Assembly: GCA_946407055.1 (NCBI GenBank)
Contig: CAMJMP010000007.1
Span: forward strand, 1 to 13,274
Direction of reading: 5' to 3'
DNA length: 13,274 bases
DNA from: an uncultured Mycoplasmatota bacterium
Lineage (GTDB): Bacteria; Bacillota_I; Bacilli_A; RF39; UBA660
This document shows positions 1 through 8,619 of the stretch, piece after piece. Position 1 is the stretch's first letter. The number at the start of each line of letters is the position of its first letter. The notes under the pieces are model-generated. The model was given only the letters and a program-made list of their open reading frames with translations. It had not been told where the DNA came from and made no database searches. The position numbers and the translations under genes were made by a program.

Positions 1-1
1 A

Positions 2-1522
2 TTTGTTGCTGCTAGTGCTGCAACTGTAATGGCTGCTGGTGTTGCTGTTGATTTAATTACACCTCTTAAAAAAAACAATTTACCAAAAACAAAAATCATA
101 CCAAATAAAAAAGGCGAACTTCCAAAAGAAATAAAAAAGGATGAACCAATAATTCAAAAAGAAGAAACTAAAGTTGAACTAAAACCTCTAGAAAAAGTTT
201 TAGAAACAAAGCAAGCAATCATCCAACCTACTCCAATTAAGAAAGAAGTTAAAGCTGATACTAAAGAAGAGGAAAAACAAGAATTACTTCTTGAAAAAAA
301 TATTAAAGAAGAAAAACAAAAAACTCATGAAGTGATTGAAACTAAGATTAAAGAATTTGAATATGTAGAAGATCACAAAGATGAGATTAAAGATAATGAG
401 ATCGCTCAAATCAACAAAGAACGTTTAGTTAAAGAAGATGAAAAAGTCACCGAAGAACTAAAACAAATTGAAAAAGAAATAGAAGTCTTAAAAGAAGAAA
501 AAGCTAAAGAAGAAAAAGAAGAAATTAAAGAGCAATCTAAAGAAGAGCCAAAGAAAGAAGAACCAAAAAAGGAAGAACCTAAGAAGGAAGAAGAAGAGAA
601 AGAGGAAAAGAAAGAACCTGAAAAAGCTCCTGACTTTGCACTTACTGACAATATAGCTAGTACTATTGAGAATTCTAAAATTGAAATGAAATCAGATAAA
701 GAATTCGAAGACAAATCATATGATCAATATGAAAGTCAAATAAATGAATTATTATACGATATTGAATTATATAAGATTAAATATGACAAAACACTATCTA
801 AAGAGCAAAAGAAAAAACTAAAAGAAGAAGAAAGAAAACTTCGTACTGCTAAATCTAATATTCAATATCAAAAGAGTATCGATATTGAAAAAGAAAGAAA
901 ATCTTTAGAAGAAGAAATATCTTCTGAAGAAATTCAAGGTTTACAATTAGAATTACAAAAGAAACATTTAGAGAATAAAAAAGATTTAAACGATGAACTA
1001 ATAGATAAAGTTGAAGACTTAGAATTCTTAGCTGATGATAAAGTTCATTACTTAGAAAAGAAACTTATAAAAAAGAAATTAAGAAAAGCTTTAATAGTAA
1101 CTCAAATGGGTTCTATCCTAGCTTTACCATTTATTAGAAATAAGTATTTTTTCTACTTTACTGCTGGTTTAATTGCTAGAACTGAATTAATGTTCCTAGG
1201 AGACCTTTTTAAGCGCAAAACAAGCGAATATGAGCCAGTTGAACTAACAGCACTTAAAAATGGTAGAGATGCCCTAAATGGGGCTCTAGACATTACTAGA
1301 GACAATATTATATATCTAGATAGTTTAGAAAAGACTACATTAGCTAAATATCCAGAATTATCATCTGATTCAGAATACATTCAATATATTATTTCTTTAA
1401 GAAATACCCTAGCTAAAAATCAAAATAAACTAGCTCGTAAAAGAGATGCTATAGACAAGTTTATTTCTAAAACAGAATCTAAAGCAAAGAAACTAGAACA
1501 AAAACTAGATAATGCTGCATAA
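2..1522 (+). CDS. Lys/Glu-rich coiled-coil protein with terminal hydrophobic segments, 5'-partial, function unknown
   Basis: The reading frame is open to the left edge. The codons before the ATG at 29 read FVAASAATV and continue into MAAGVAVDLITP, so the ATG at 29 lies inside a hydrophobic Ala/Val-rich stretch (probable membrane anchor or signal core). It is probably internal, and the true start lies outside the window. Counting from that Met, residues 13-200 are extremely rich in Lys and Glu and include three EEPKK repeats at 172-186. Residues 230-350 look like a long charged helix or coiled coil. Residues 354-371 and 373-393 are two hydrophobic stretches that could form a membrane hairpin. 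Residues 400-497 are again charged and helical. No catalytic motif is visible. It may be a membrane-tethered structural or envelope-spanning protein, but this is inference and I do not recognise the family. The gene converges on nifJ and ends at a shared terminator. Confidence 0.75.
   Translation, partial: FVAASAATVMAAGVAVDLITPLKKNNLPKTKIIPNKKGELPKEIKKDEPIIQKEETKVELKPLEKVLETKQAIIQPTPIKKEVKADTKEEEKQELLLEKNIKEEKQKTHEVIETKIKEFEYVEDHKDEIKDNEIAQINKERLVKEDEKVTEELKQIEKEIEVLKEEKAKEEKEEIKEQSKEEPKKEEPKKEEPKKEEEEKEEKKEPEKAPDFALTDNIASTIENSKIEMKSDKEFEDKSYDQYESQINELLYDIELYKIKYDKTLSKEQKKKLKEEERKLRTAKSNIQYQKSIDIEKERKSLEEEISSEEIQGLQLELQKKHLENKKDLNDELIDKVEDLEFLADDKVHYLEKKLIKKKLRKALIVTQMGSILALPFIRNKYFFYFTAGLIARTELMFLGDLFKRKTSEYEPVELTALKNGRDALNGALDITRDNIIYLDSLEKTTLAKYPELSSDSEYIQYIISLRNTLAKNQNKLARKRDAIDKFISKTESKAKKLEQKLDNAA
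542..586 (+). repeat. Three 15-bp tandem repeats encoding EEPKK
   Basis: Three in-frame imperfect 15-base units (542-556, 557-571, 572-586) each encode Glu-Glu-Pro-Lys-Lys. They differ only at synonymous positions (GAG/GAA, CCA/CCT, AAG/AAA). They continue into a Glu/Lys-rich stretch without proline. Such a segment is expected to be an extended, flexible spacer. The synonymous divergence suggests the repeat is maintained at protein level rather than being a fresh slippage product. Confidence 0.8.
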
Positions 1523-1523
1523 G

Positions 1524-1553
1524 AAAAAGACGATTATTCATCGTCTTTTTTTT
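1524..1553. terminator. Bidirectional terminator between convergent genes
   Basis: A 10-bp stem AAAAAGACGA / TCGTCTTTTT (1524-1533 and 1541-1550) closes a 7-base loop. T residues follow on the + strand to 1553, and the left-hand A run supplies a U tail on the - strand. It lies just after the stop of the + strand coiled-coil gene (1520-1522). It overlaps the last codons of the - strand nifJ gene, whose TAA (1534-1536) is in the loop. It should terminate transcripts from both directions. Confidence 0.85.
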
Positions 1554-4500
1554 CGCTTAACTTTTTATAATAGTTATATCTCTTAATAGCATCTTGTTTA
1601 TTTAATTCTAATATCTCTTTAGCAGCGTCAGGATTCTTCTTAGATAAACTATTATATCTAACTTCATTCATTAAGAATTCTTCATACTTAGTAAAATCAG
1701 GTTCTCTACTATCTAAATATAATTTATCTTCCACTGGATTATATCTCATTAATTCAGTATATCCACAATCTACTGCTAATTTTTGTTCTTTAGAACTATT
1801 ACTCATACCACCCTTGATACCTTGTTCAATACATGGTGCATAAGCAATTATAATTGATGGTCCTTCATGTGCTTCAGCTTCCATCATTGCTTTAATAGTT
1901 TGCATGAAGTTACTTCCAAATGATACAGAAGCTACATAACAATTAGGATAACTCATAGCTATCTTAAATAAGTCTTTCTTATAAGTCTTCTTACCACCAT
2001 CTGCAAATTGAGCAACTTGACCTATTCTACTTGACTTACTAGCTTGGCCACCAGTATTAGAATATACTTCAGTATCTAGTACCAAAATATTAATGTTTTC
2101 ACCACTAGATAATACATGGTCAATACCACCAAATCCTATATCATAAGCCCAACCATCTCCACCAAGACACCATACACTTCTTGCTGGTACATAATCTAAT
2201 ATCTTATGTAAATCATTAGGTATTTGTTCTTTACTTAATTTATCTTTAATATCTAATGTCTTATCAAGATCATTTCTATTTTCTAGCCATTCATGATATA
2301 AACCTTTAACATTTTCATCTACACTATTAATAGATTCATGCATAATATGTTCTACTCTATCTCTCATATGGTTATAACTTAATAACATACCAAATCCAAA
2401 TTCAGCATTATCTTCAAATAATGAATTAGCCCAAGGAATTGAATAAGGCGTACTTGGAGCACTACCACCATAGATAGAAGAACATCCAGTAGCATTAGCA
2501 ATAACTAACTTATCTCCAAATAATTGAGTTAATAACTTAGTATAAGGTGTTTCTCCACATCCAGCACAAGCTCCACTAAATTCAAATTTAGGTTTAACAA
2601 ATTGTGATCCCTTAACTGTATTAATTGGGAATAAATCCTTTGGATTTTCATAATTATCGAAGTATTCTTGTGCTTCTTTTTGTTTTTCTTCATCATATGG
2701 ACCAAAAGCTAATGCTTTCTCTCCACCCTTACCTAAACAAGCATTGATACATAAACCGCAACTTGTACAATCAGCTTCTGATACTTCAATAACAAAATTA
2801 TATTCAGGTTTACCTAACATAGGTATTCCTTTTTCTTTATCAGTTATAGCAAAAGGTCTAATTACTGCATGAGGACAAACTATAGCACATTGACCACATT
2901 GAATACATTTTTCACTATCCCATTTAGGAACTAATGCACTAACTTTTCTCTTTTCTTTACTAGATAAACCACCAGGGAAAGTACCATCTCTAAAGTTAAT
3001 TAATTCAGATACCTTTAGATTATCTCCTCTTCTAGCATTTATCTCAGAAATAACATCTTTCTTACCCTCTGCTACTTCTTCAGAAGAAGTTAATGTTGTA
3101 TCAACTAATACTAAATTCTCTAAAGCCATTGTAATAGCTTTCTTATTAGAATTAATTATTTCTTCACCTTTAGTAGCAAATTGTTTTTCAATTGATTCAC
3201 CAATAATTTCTTCTACATCAGGGAATTCAATTAAATCCATAATAACCATTTGCATTATCTTACTAATCTTACCTTTAATATTACATTCTAAAGCAATCTT
3301 ATCAGCATTAATTATATATAACTTAACATGTTTCTTATTGATAATATCTTTAACTTTATTAGGTAGATAATCATTCATAACACTCTTATCTTTATTAGTA
3401 TTAATAACTACAATACCATTCTCTTTAATATTATCAATCATATCAAACTTAAATAAGTATTCTTCCTTAGTAATAACAATAATACCAGGATTAGTTACAT
3501 AATATGGTGCATTAATTTGTTTATCACCAATTCTTAAGTTACATATAGTAACTCCGCCACTCTTCTTAGAGTCATATTGATTATAACTTTGTACAAACTT
3601 ATTAGTCTTCTCACCAATAATATGCATTATATCTTTAGAAGTACTAACCATACCATCTGAACCAAATCCATATATCAATATTTCTCTAGTTCCTAAATCT
3701 ACATTATAATCAGTTACTTTTAAACTTAAATTAGTAACATCATCTTCAATACCAATAGTAAAGTTATTCTTTAATCCATCTCTTAACATACAATAAACTG
3801 CATATATTTGAGCAGGATCAGTATTCTTAGAAGATAAACCATATCTTCCTCCTACTATTTCGATATCCTTATCTTTTAATGTACTACATACATCTAAATA
3901 TAATGGTTCACCAGAAGCACCTGCTTCTTTAGTTCTATCTAGTACAGCAATTCTTTTTACTGATTCAGGTAATACATTTAATAAGTATTTAGAACTAAAT
4001 GGTCTATATAAATGTACTTCTATTAAACCAACTTTTTCACCCTTACTTACTAAATCATCTACAACTAACTTAGCTGTATCACAGACACTACCCATTGCAA
4101 CTATTACATTAGTAGCATCTGCTGCACCATAATAATTAAATGGTTTATAACTCTTTCCAGTTAACTCATTAATCTTTTCCATATAATGATTAACGATATC
4201 AGGCATTACATTATAAAGTTCATTTCTTGCTTCAACTGATTGAAAATAAATATCTTCATTTTCAGCCATACCTTTTTGTTTTCCGCATCCAACATTTAAC
4301 ATTCTATTTTTAAATTCATAAACTTTATCATGATTAATTAAACCTAATACATCAACATCGTTTAATTCATCAATTGTATTAACTTCATGACTAGTTCTAA
4401 ATCCATCAAAGAAATGTAAGAAAGGTAAACTACCTTCAATAGCACTTAAATGTGCTACTGCTGCTAAATGGTTAGCATCTTCTACATTAGTAGAAGCTAA

Positions 4501-4911
4501 CATACAGAATCCTGTTGCTCTCGTAGCATAGATATCAGAGTGATCACCAAAAATACTTAATGCATGTGTAGCAACCGTTCTAGCTGCAACATGAATAACA
4601 CCCGGTAAACATTCACCTGCCATCTTATACATATTTGGAATCATTAATAATAATCCTTGGCTAGCTGTAAATGTTGTAGCTAAACTACCAGTTAATAATG
4701 CACCATGCATTGTACCAGCAGCACCAGCTTCACTTTGCATTTCTACAACTCTTACACTATCTCCAAATAAATTTTTCTTATCAGTATGGCTAATAACATC
4801 TACTTCTTGAGCCATTGGACTACTTGGAGTAATTGGATAAATACTTGCTATTTCACTAAATAAATAAGCTACATCAGCACAAGCTTTATTTCCATCTACA
4901 ATTTTCTTCAT
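1534..4911 (-). CDS. nifJ: Pyruvate:ferredoxin (flavodoxin) oxidoreductase, single-chain
   Basis: This cytoplasmic enzyme oxidatively decarboxylates pyruvate to acetyl-CoA, passing electrons to ferredoxin or flavodoxin in anaerobic metabolism. At 1125 aa it is slightly shorter than the usual ~1170-1200 aa. The N-terminal pyruvate-binding domain carries YPITPSS (25-31), followed by the transketolase-C-like and gamma domains. The two-cluster ferredoxin domain has C669, C672, C675, C679 and C715, C718, C721, C725. The TPP domain has CAGC (C782, C785), C810 in TGCSS, the GDGWAYDIG motif, and C1027 in YAPC, together providing ligands for the proximal cluster. In the second ferredoxin motif Leu replaces the usual Pro after the fourth Cys. 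The start is supported by AAGGGAG (4921-4927), 9 bases upstream of the ATG. It is monocistronic, with its own promoter and a terminator overlapping its 3' end. Confidence 0.97.
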   Translation of the reverse strand: MKKIVDGNKACADVAYLFSEIASIYPITPSSPMAQEVDVISHTDKKNLFGDSVRVVEMQSEAGAAGTMHGALLTGSLATTFTASQGLLLMIPNMYKMAGECLPGVIHVAARTVATHALSIFGDHSDIYATRATGFCMLASTNVEDANHLAAVAHLSAIEGSLPFLHFFDGFRTSHEVNTIDELNDVDVLGLINHDKVYEFKNRMLNVGCGKQKGMAENEDIYFQSVEARNELYNVMPDIVNHYMEKINELTGKSYKPFNYYGAADATNVIVAMGSVCDTAKLVVDDLVSKGEKVGLIEVHLYRPFSSKYLLNVLPESVKRIAVLDRTKEAGASGEPLYLDVCSTLKDKDIEIVGGRYGLSSKNTDPAQIYAVYCMLRDGLKNNFTIGIEDDVTNLSLKVTDYNVDLGTREILIYGFGSDGMVSTSKDIMHIIGEKTNKFVQSYNQYDSKKSGGVTICNLRIGDKQINAPYYVTNPGIIVITKEEYLFKFDMIDNIKENGIVVINTNKDKSVMNDYLPNKVKDIINKKHVKLYIINADKIALECNIKGKISKIMQMVIMDLIEFPDVEEIIGESIEKQFATKGEEIINSNKKAITMALENLVLVDTTLTSSEEVAEGKKDVISEINARRGDNLKVSELINFRDGTFPGGLSSKEKRKVSALVPKWDSEKCIQCGQCAIVCPHAVIRPFAITDKEKGIPMLGKPEYNFVIEVSEADCTSCGLCINACLGKGGEKALAFGPYDEEKQKEAQEYFDNYENPKDLFPINTVKGSQFVKPKFEFSGACAGCGETPYTKLLTQLFGDKLVIANATGCSSIYGGSAPSTPYSIPWANSLFEDNAEFGFGMLLSYNHMRDRVEHIMHESINSVDENVKGLYHEWLENRNDLDKTLDIKDKLSKEQIPNDLHKILDYVPARSVWCLGGDGWAYDIGFGGIDHVLSSGENINILVLDTEVYSNTGGQASKSSRIGQVAQFADGGKKTYKKDLFKIAMSYPNCYVASVSFGSNFMQTIKAMMEAEAHEGPSIIIAYAPCIEQGIKGGMSNSSKEQKLAVDCGYTELMRYNPVEDKLYLDSREPDFTKYEEFLMNEVRYNSLSKKNPDAAKEILELNKQDAIKRYNYYKKLSEKKDDE

Positions 4912-4970
4912 ATTTCATTTCTCCCTTACATTCTCATTACTCTATTATTTTATCATAATATCCATTATTA

Positions 4971-4979
4971 ATTATAACA
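4971..4979 (-). promoter_or_regulatory. Extended -10 promoter for nifJ
   Basis: The - strand reads TGTTATAAT, a perfect extended -10 (TGnTATAAT), immediately after the T run of the upstream gene's terminator. No good -35 hexamer lies 16-18 bases upstream, which fits an extended -10 promoter. The predicted start near 4964 gives a leader of about 50 bases before the nifJ ATG. Confidence 0.65.
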
Positions 4980-4980
4980 T

Positions 4981-5005
4981 AAAAAAAGGAAAAATTACTT
5001 TTTCC
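4981..5005 (-). terminator. Terminator of the HAD-GtrA gene
   Basis: On the - strand GGAAAAA, loop GTAA, TTTTTCC, then seven Ts form a 7-bp stem with a U tail. The gene's stop codon TAA (4995-4997) is in the loop and its last codons form the upstream arm. The stem is AU-rich, so its strength is uncertain. Confidence 0.7.
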
Positions 5006-5993
5006 TAAATACAAACAACTTACTAGTCAAATAATTTAATACTAGTACTATAAACTGTACAATTATTTTGGCAATCTTGTCATTTATATGCATAACACTT
5101 GTCATTAATAACATGAATACTAATTCTACTCCTAAGGAGAATAATCTACTACCAACAAAACTAGTTAGTTCTTTTAATACTTTCTTACTCTCACTCTTAA
5201 ATACAAATAATCTATTTGTAATATAAGCAAAACTAACTGCACATATCCAAGATAATACAGTACATACTGAAACACTATCTAAGAATAATCTAAACAACAT
5301 ATATGAAACTATACTTACTAAAGTAGTACATCCACCTACAATAATATAATTCCATAATTCTTCATTCTTATGATATATTCCCCAACCCCATTTCCAGAAT
5401 CTCTTAAATAGATTAGGTCTATATTCTTTATAATCGATTATCTTATTCTTCTTAACAATAAATCCTTTATTTGCTTCTTCTAATAATGGCAAATCATTAT
5501 CATAAGAATCACTATAAGCTTCTTCTATACTTCCTTTAGGAAATTCTATATAGAATTGTCTTACTTTTTCCATTCCATGACAGTTATCTCCAATAACTTC
5601 ACCATTTTCTAAATCTATATCAGTAGCAAATAAATGAGCAATCTTATATTTCTTAGCAATTGGTTCTAACCAAAATCTACAAGAAGCTGAAGAAATAATA
5701 TCATTCTTATGATCTTCCTTCTCTGTCCAGAATTTCTTTAATTTCTTTTCATGTTTCTTCCAGAAATCTGCTACAAAACTATCTAAATCATCTATTTCTT
5801 TAACAAAACCAAATAATTTAGTTTTAATATCTTCTTTAGTTCTTCTTTTAAATAGAAATAATATTACCGTACCAATAGTCCCCAACAAATATAATAATGT
5901 TTTAGGTTTTTTTCTAATTGAATACTTTACAAAATCTACTCCAGAATCACCATCATAGATAGTTCCATCAAAATCATAGACATTATATTTCAT
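4995..5993 (-). CDS. HAD-IB phosphatase fused to GtrA-family membrane protein
   Basis: Residues 1-190 are a HAD superfamily IB (SerB/PGP-like) phosphatase. Motif I is DFDGT (7-11) with the nucleophile D7 and acid D9. Motif II is the Ser-rich IISSAS near 99-104, motif III is K143, and motif IV is DSYDND (162-167), so the core looks catalytically intact. A hydrophobic stretch at 31-48 lies in the cap region. Residues 213-332 are a GtrA domain with four predicted membrane segments (about 215-238, 243-262, 281-302, 308-327) and the paired signatures NRLFVF (260-265) and SKLFVF (324-329). GtrA proteins help translocate polyprenyl-phosphate-linked sugars. The substrate of the HAD part is unknown; a phosphorylated sugar or lipid carrier is a guess from the fusion and the adjacent rhamnose locus. 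RBS AGGTGAT (5997-6003) precedes the ATG. It has its own promoter and terminator. Confidence 0.9.
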   Translation of the reverse strand: MKYNVYDFDGTIYDGDSGVDFVKYSIRKKPKTLLYLLGTIGTVILFLFKRRTKEDIKTKLFGFVKEIDDLDSFVADFWKKHEKKLKKFWTEKEDHKNDIISSASCRFWLEPIAKKYKIAHLFATDIDLENGEVIGDNCHGMEKVRQFYIEFPKGSIEEAYSDSYDNDLPLLEEANKGFIVKKNKIIDYKEYRPNLFKRFWKWGWGIYHKNEELWNYIIVGGCTTLVSIVSYMLFRLFLDSVSVCTVLSWICAVSFAYITNRLFVFKSESKKVLKELTSFVGSRLFSLGVELVFMLLMTSVMHINDKIAKIIVQFIVLVLNYLTSKLFVFRKK

Positions 5994-6016
5994 ATAATCA
6001 CCTACAAACCTCTTCT

Positions 6017-6025
6017 ATTATAACA
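6017..6025 (-). promoter_or_regulatory. Extended -10 promoter for the HAD-GtrA gene
   Basis: The - strand reads TGTTATAAT directly downstream of the rml operon terminator's T tract, which overlaps the first T. The predicted start near 6010 leaves a short leader of under 20 bases containing AGGTGAT before the ATG. No clear -35 hexamer is visible. Confidence 0.65.
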
Positions 6026-6051
6026 AAAAAAGAATAGCATTGCTATTCTTT
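6025..6051 (-). terminator. Terminator of the rml operon
   Basis: On the - strand AAAGAATAGC, loop AAT, GCTATTCTTT form a perfect 10-bp stem (6029-6038 with 6042-6051) followed by further Ts. It sits about 10 bases after the rmlB stop codon and immediately before the next promoter. Confidence 0.85.
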
Positions 6052-6061
6052 ATCTTCTTTA

Positions 6062-7090
6062 TTATTCGCCTTTATAAGCGTTTTTATATTCTCCAGATAA
6101 GATATCATCTATCCACTCTTGATTGTTAACATACCAATCGATAGTTTCTTTAATACCTTCTTCAAATGTATATGTTCTCTTCCAACCAAGTTCTTTTTCT
6201 ACCTTAGTAGAATCTATAGCATATCTTAAATCATGACCTTTTCTATCTTCAACAAATGTAATTAAGTCTTCACTCTTACCAACTTGTTTTAGTATTGTTT
6301 TAACAATAGTTAAATTATTTCTTTCAGAATGACCACCTAAGTTATATACTTCACCATTCTTACCTTTACGAACTATTAAATCAACACCAACATTATGATC
6401 ATGTACATGAATCCAATCTCTTACATTTTCTCCAGTACCATAAACTGGTAACTTTTCATCCTTTAAAGCTTTAGATACCATTAATGGTATTAACTTCTCT
6501 GGGAATTGATATGGTCCATAGTTATTAGAACATCTAGATATTGTTACTGGCATGTTAAATGTTCTTGCATAAGCCATAACAAATAAGTCAGCACTTGCTT
6601 TAGATGATGAATATGGACTAGATGTATGTATTGGTGTTTCTTCTGTAAATAGTAAATCAGGTCTATCTAAAGGTAAATCACCATAAACTTCATCAGTAGA
6701 TACTTGATGATATCTAGTTATTTCTTTTCCTTCTTCATCTCTAATCATTTTGAATGCATTTAATAAATTCATTGTTCCTAAAATATTTGTTTCAGCAAAT
6801 ACATTTGGATTCTTAATTGAATTATCAACATGACTCTCTGCAGCAAAGTTAATTACTACATCAAACATTTCTTTTTTAAACAAATCATAGATAGCATCTT
6901 TATCTCTAATATCCATCTTTACAAATTTATAATTCTTTTTGCCTTCAAGCATTTTAATATTATTATAATTACCTGCATATGTTAAAGCATCTAAACATAC
7001 AAATTCATCTTTTGGATATTTATCTACTACATAATGTAAGTAATTACTTCCTATAAAACCTGCTCCACCTGTTATTAAAAACTTTGTCAT
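6062..7090 (-). CDS. rfbB: dTDP-glucose 4,6-dehydratase (RmlB)
   Basis: This cytoplasmic enzyme converts dTDP-glucose to dTDP-4-keto-6-deoxyglucose with bound NAD+, the second step of dTDP-L-rhamnose synthesis. At 342 aa it has full family length. The NAD-binding motif GGAGFIG is at 8-14. The catalytic T132-D133-E134 is in STDEVYG and the extended-SDR pair is Y160 and K164. RDWIHVHDH (224-232) and the GHDLRYAID signature (285-293) are also typical of RmlB. It is last in the operon. Its ATG overlaps the rmlC-rmlD stop by one base (TAATG), with AGAGGT a few bases upstream, so translational coupling is likely. The operon terminator follows it. Confidence 0.97.
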   Translation of the reverse strand: MTKFLITGGAGFIGSNYLHYVVDKYPKDEFVCLDALTYAGNYNNIKMLEGKKNYKFVKMDIRDKDAIYDLFKKEMFDVVINFAAESHVDNSIKNPNVFAETNILGTMNLLNAFKMIRDEEGKEITRYHQVSTDEVYGDLPLDRPDLLFTEETPIHTSSPYSSSKASADLFVMAYARTFNMPVTISRCSNNYGPYQFPEKLIPLMVSKALKDEKLPVYGTGENVRDWIHVHDHNVGVDLIVRKGKNGEVYNLGGHSERNNLTIVKTILKQVGKSEDLITFVEDRKGHDLRYAIDSTKVEKELGWKRTYTFEEGIKETIDWYVNNQEWIDDILSGEYKNAYKGE

Positions 7091-8619
7091 TATTTACCTC
7101 TTTTTAGAGAAAGCATTTTGCCTTCTGTACTTTCATTAAATTCTTTAATATATCTTCTTAAAGCATCTTGCCATTCAGGCATTTTTGCGAATCCATTAGC
7201 TTCTAGTTTATCCCAAGTAAATTTTGAATTTTCTGGTCTAGTAGCATGTGGTTTATCTTTAAAATACTCAGCTGTAGTTACATGATTAACTTTAACTTTA
7301 ACACCATATTCTTTAAAGATTGCTTCAGCAAATTCTGCCCAAGTACAATAACCTGTATTAGTAGCATTATATGTTCCATATTTATCTGTATGAGCCATTT
7401 CTACTAATAACTTAGATAAATCTACTGTGTAAGTAGGAGATCCAACTTGATCATCTACTACACTTAATTCTTTATATTTATCAGATAGTTTAATCATTGT
7501 TTTAATAAAGTTGTTTCCATTAATACCAAATACCCAAGATATTCTTGTAATGAAGTGATTAGGATTTCTTCTAACTTCCTCTTCACCTTGATATTTAGTT
7601 AAACCATAAACACTTTGTGGGTTTGTTTTATCTTCTTCGTTATAGTAACCTTCTTTAGTTCCATCGAATACATAATCAGTAGACATATAAACTATCTTGG
7701 CTCCAACTTTAATTGAAGCATCAACGATATTCTTAGTTCCTTCTACATTAACCTTTTCACAAGCTTCTTTTTCTTCTTCAGCTTTATCAACTGCAGTCCA
7801 TGCTGCACAGTGGAATATTACATCTGGTTTGTAAGCTTTAATAACTTCCATTACTTGATCCTTATCTGTAATGTCCATTTCTTTACTAGTAGGAGCTAAA
7901 ATATCATATTCTCCTCTATTATGTAATTCTTTTACAATATCGTATCCTAATTGACCAGTTACACCTGTTACTAAGTATCTTCTCTTAGCTCTTGTGAAAT
8001 TAACACTTGTTTCACTAAGTGGTTTTCTTACTTCATCTTTTTCAGATATAAGTGGTGTATCTATACCATATTTTTTTAATAAGTCATAAATAGATAATTT
8101 TTCTACTTTATATTCTTCTTCAGGATTTTCTCTAGTATATAAGTTAACTACCATATCTGGATCTTTATATGATATGCCACCTTCTTTTCTAGTATTGTAT
8201 TCATTATCTACATAATACTCAAATAATGAATTATCTTCTAAAGCTAGATAAGCATGTGCATATCCTCTTGGTACAAATAGAAATGTTCCATTTTCTGGTG
8301 TCAATTCTACTGCAACTGTTTCTCCGTATGTAGGAGAATCTTTTCTAATATCTCTTACAATATCTATTACTCTACCTCTTACACATCTTACCATTTTAGC
8401 TTGGCAATATGGATCTTCTTGATAATGTAATCCTCTTAGGATTCCTTTACCACTCATTGAATCACTAAATTGACTAAATTTATTAAATCCCAAATGATTT
8501 AATTCATCTATAGTAACTGATTCAAAGAATCCTCTAGCATCACCAAATCTTCTTGGATCAACTATTAAACAATCAGCTCCATTAGTATCTGTAATTGTTA
8601 AGTTTTTATATTTTTTCAT
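7090..8619 (-). CDS. rfbC-rfbD: Bifunctional dTDP-4-keto-6-deoxyglucose 3,5-epimerase / dTDP-4-dehydrorhamnose reductase (RmlC-RmlD fusion)
   Basis: One 509-aa chain carries the third and fourth steps of dTDP-L-rhamnose synthesis. Residues 1-185 form the RmlC cupin: RGLHYQ with the catalytic-type His65, K75 in KMVRCVRG, Tyr135/136 in FEYYVDNEY, and the DPD motif at 153-155. A linker (about 186-212) leads to the RmlD SDR domain with the NAD(P)H motif GVTGQLG (219-225), STDYVFDG (313-320) and the catalytic pair Y338/K342 in YGLTK. SPTYTVDL (394-401) and ATRPENSKF (459-467) are typical of RmlD C-terminal regions. The start lies inside the end of rmlA (14-base overlap). AAGGAGAT within the rmlA 3' end serves as its RBS, so the two genes are probably coupled. 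The two enzymes are separate in most textbook operons. Fusions of this kind are, as far as I recall, known in some Firmicutes. Confidence 0.95.
   Translation of the reverse strand: MKKYKNLTITDTNGADCLIVDPRRFGDARGFFESVTIDELNHLGFNKFSQFSDSMSGKGILRGLHYQEDPYCQAKMVRCVRGRVIDIVRDIRKDSPTYGETVAVELTPENGTFLFVPRGYAHAYLALEDNSLFEYYVDNEYNTRKEGGISYKDPDMVVNLYTRENPEEEYKVEKLSIYDLLKKYGIDTPLISEKDEVRKPLSETSVNFTRAKRRYLVTGVTGQLGYDIVKELHNRGEYDILAPTSKEMDITDKDQVMEVIKAYKPDVIFHCAAWTAVDKAEEEKEACEKVNVEGTKNIVDASIKVGAKIVYMSTDYVFDGTKEGYYNEEDKTNPQSVYGLTKYQGEEEVRRNPNHFITRISWVFGINGNNFIKTMIKLSDKYKELSVVDDQVGSPTYTVDLSKLLVEMAHTDKYGTYNATNTGYCTWAEFAEAIFKEYGVKVKVNHVTTAEYFKDKPHATRPENSKFTWDKLEANGFAKMPEWQDALRRYIKEFNESTEGKMLSLKRGK

Noticed and set aside
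542..586. CRISPR-like or mobile-element repeat
   Set aside because: The 15-base units are contiguous without spacers, in frame, and differ only at synonymous positions; they are a coding repeat.
406..714. Open frame on the - strand opposite the coiled-coil gene, Ser/Phe-rich
   Set aside because: It is the antisense image of Glu/Lys-rich codons (GAA/AAA read as TTC/TTT), has no plausible domain and lies wholly inside a better-supported gene.
1153..1380. Open frame on the - strand inside the same gene
   Set aside because: It is short, has no RBS or domain signature, and is fully antisense to the coiled-coil gene.
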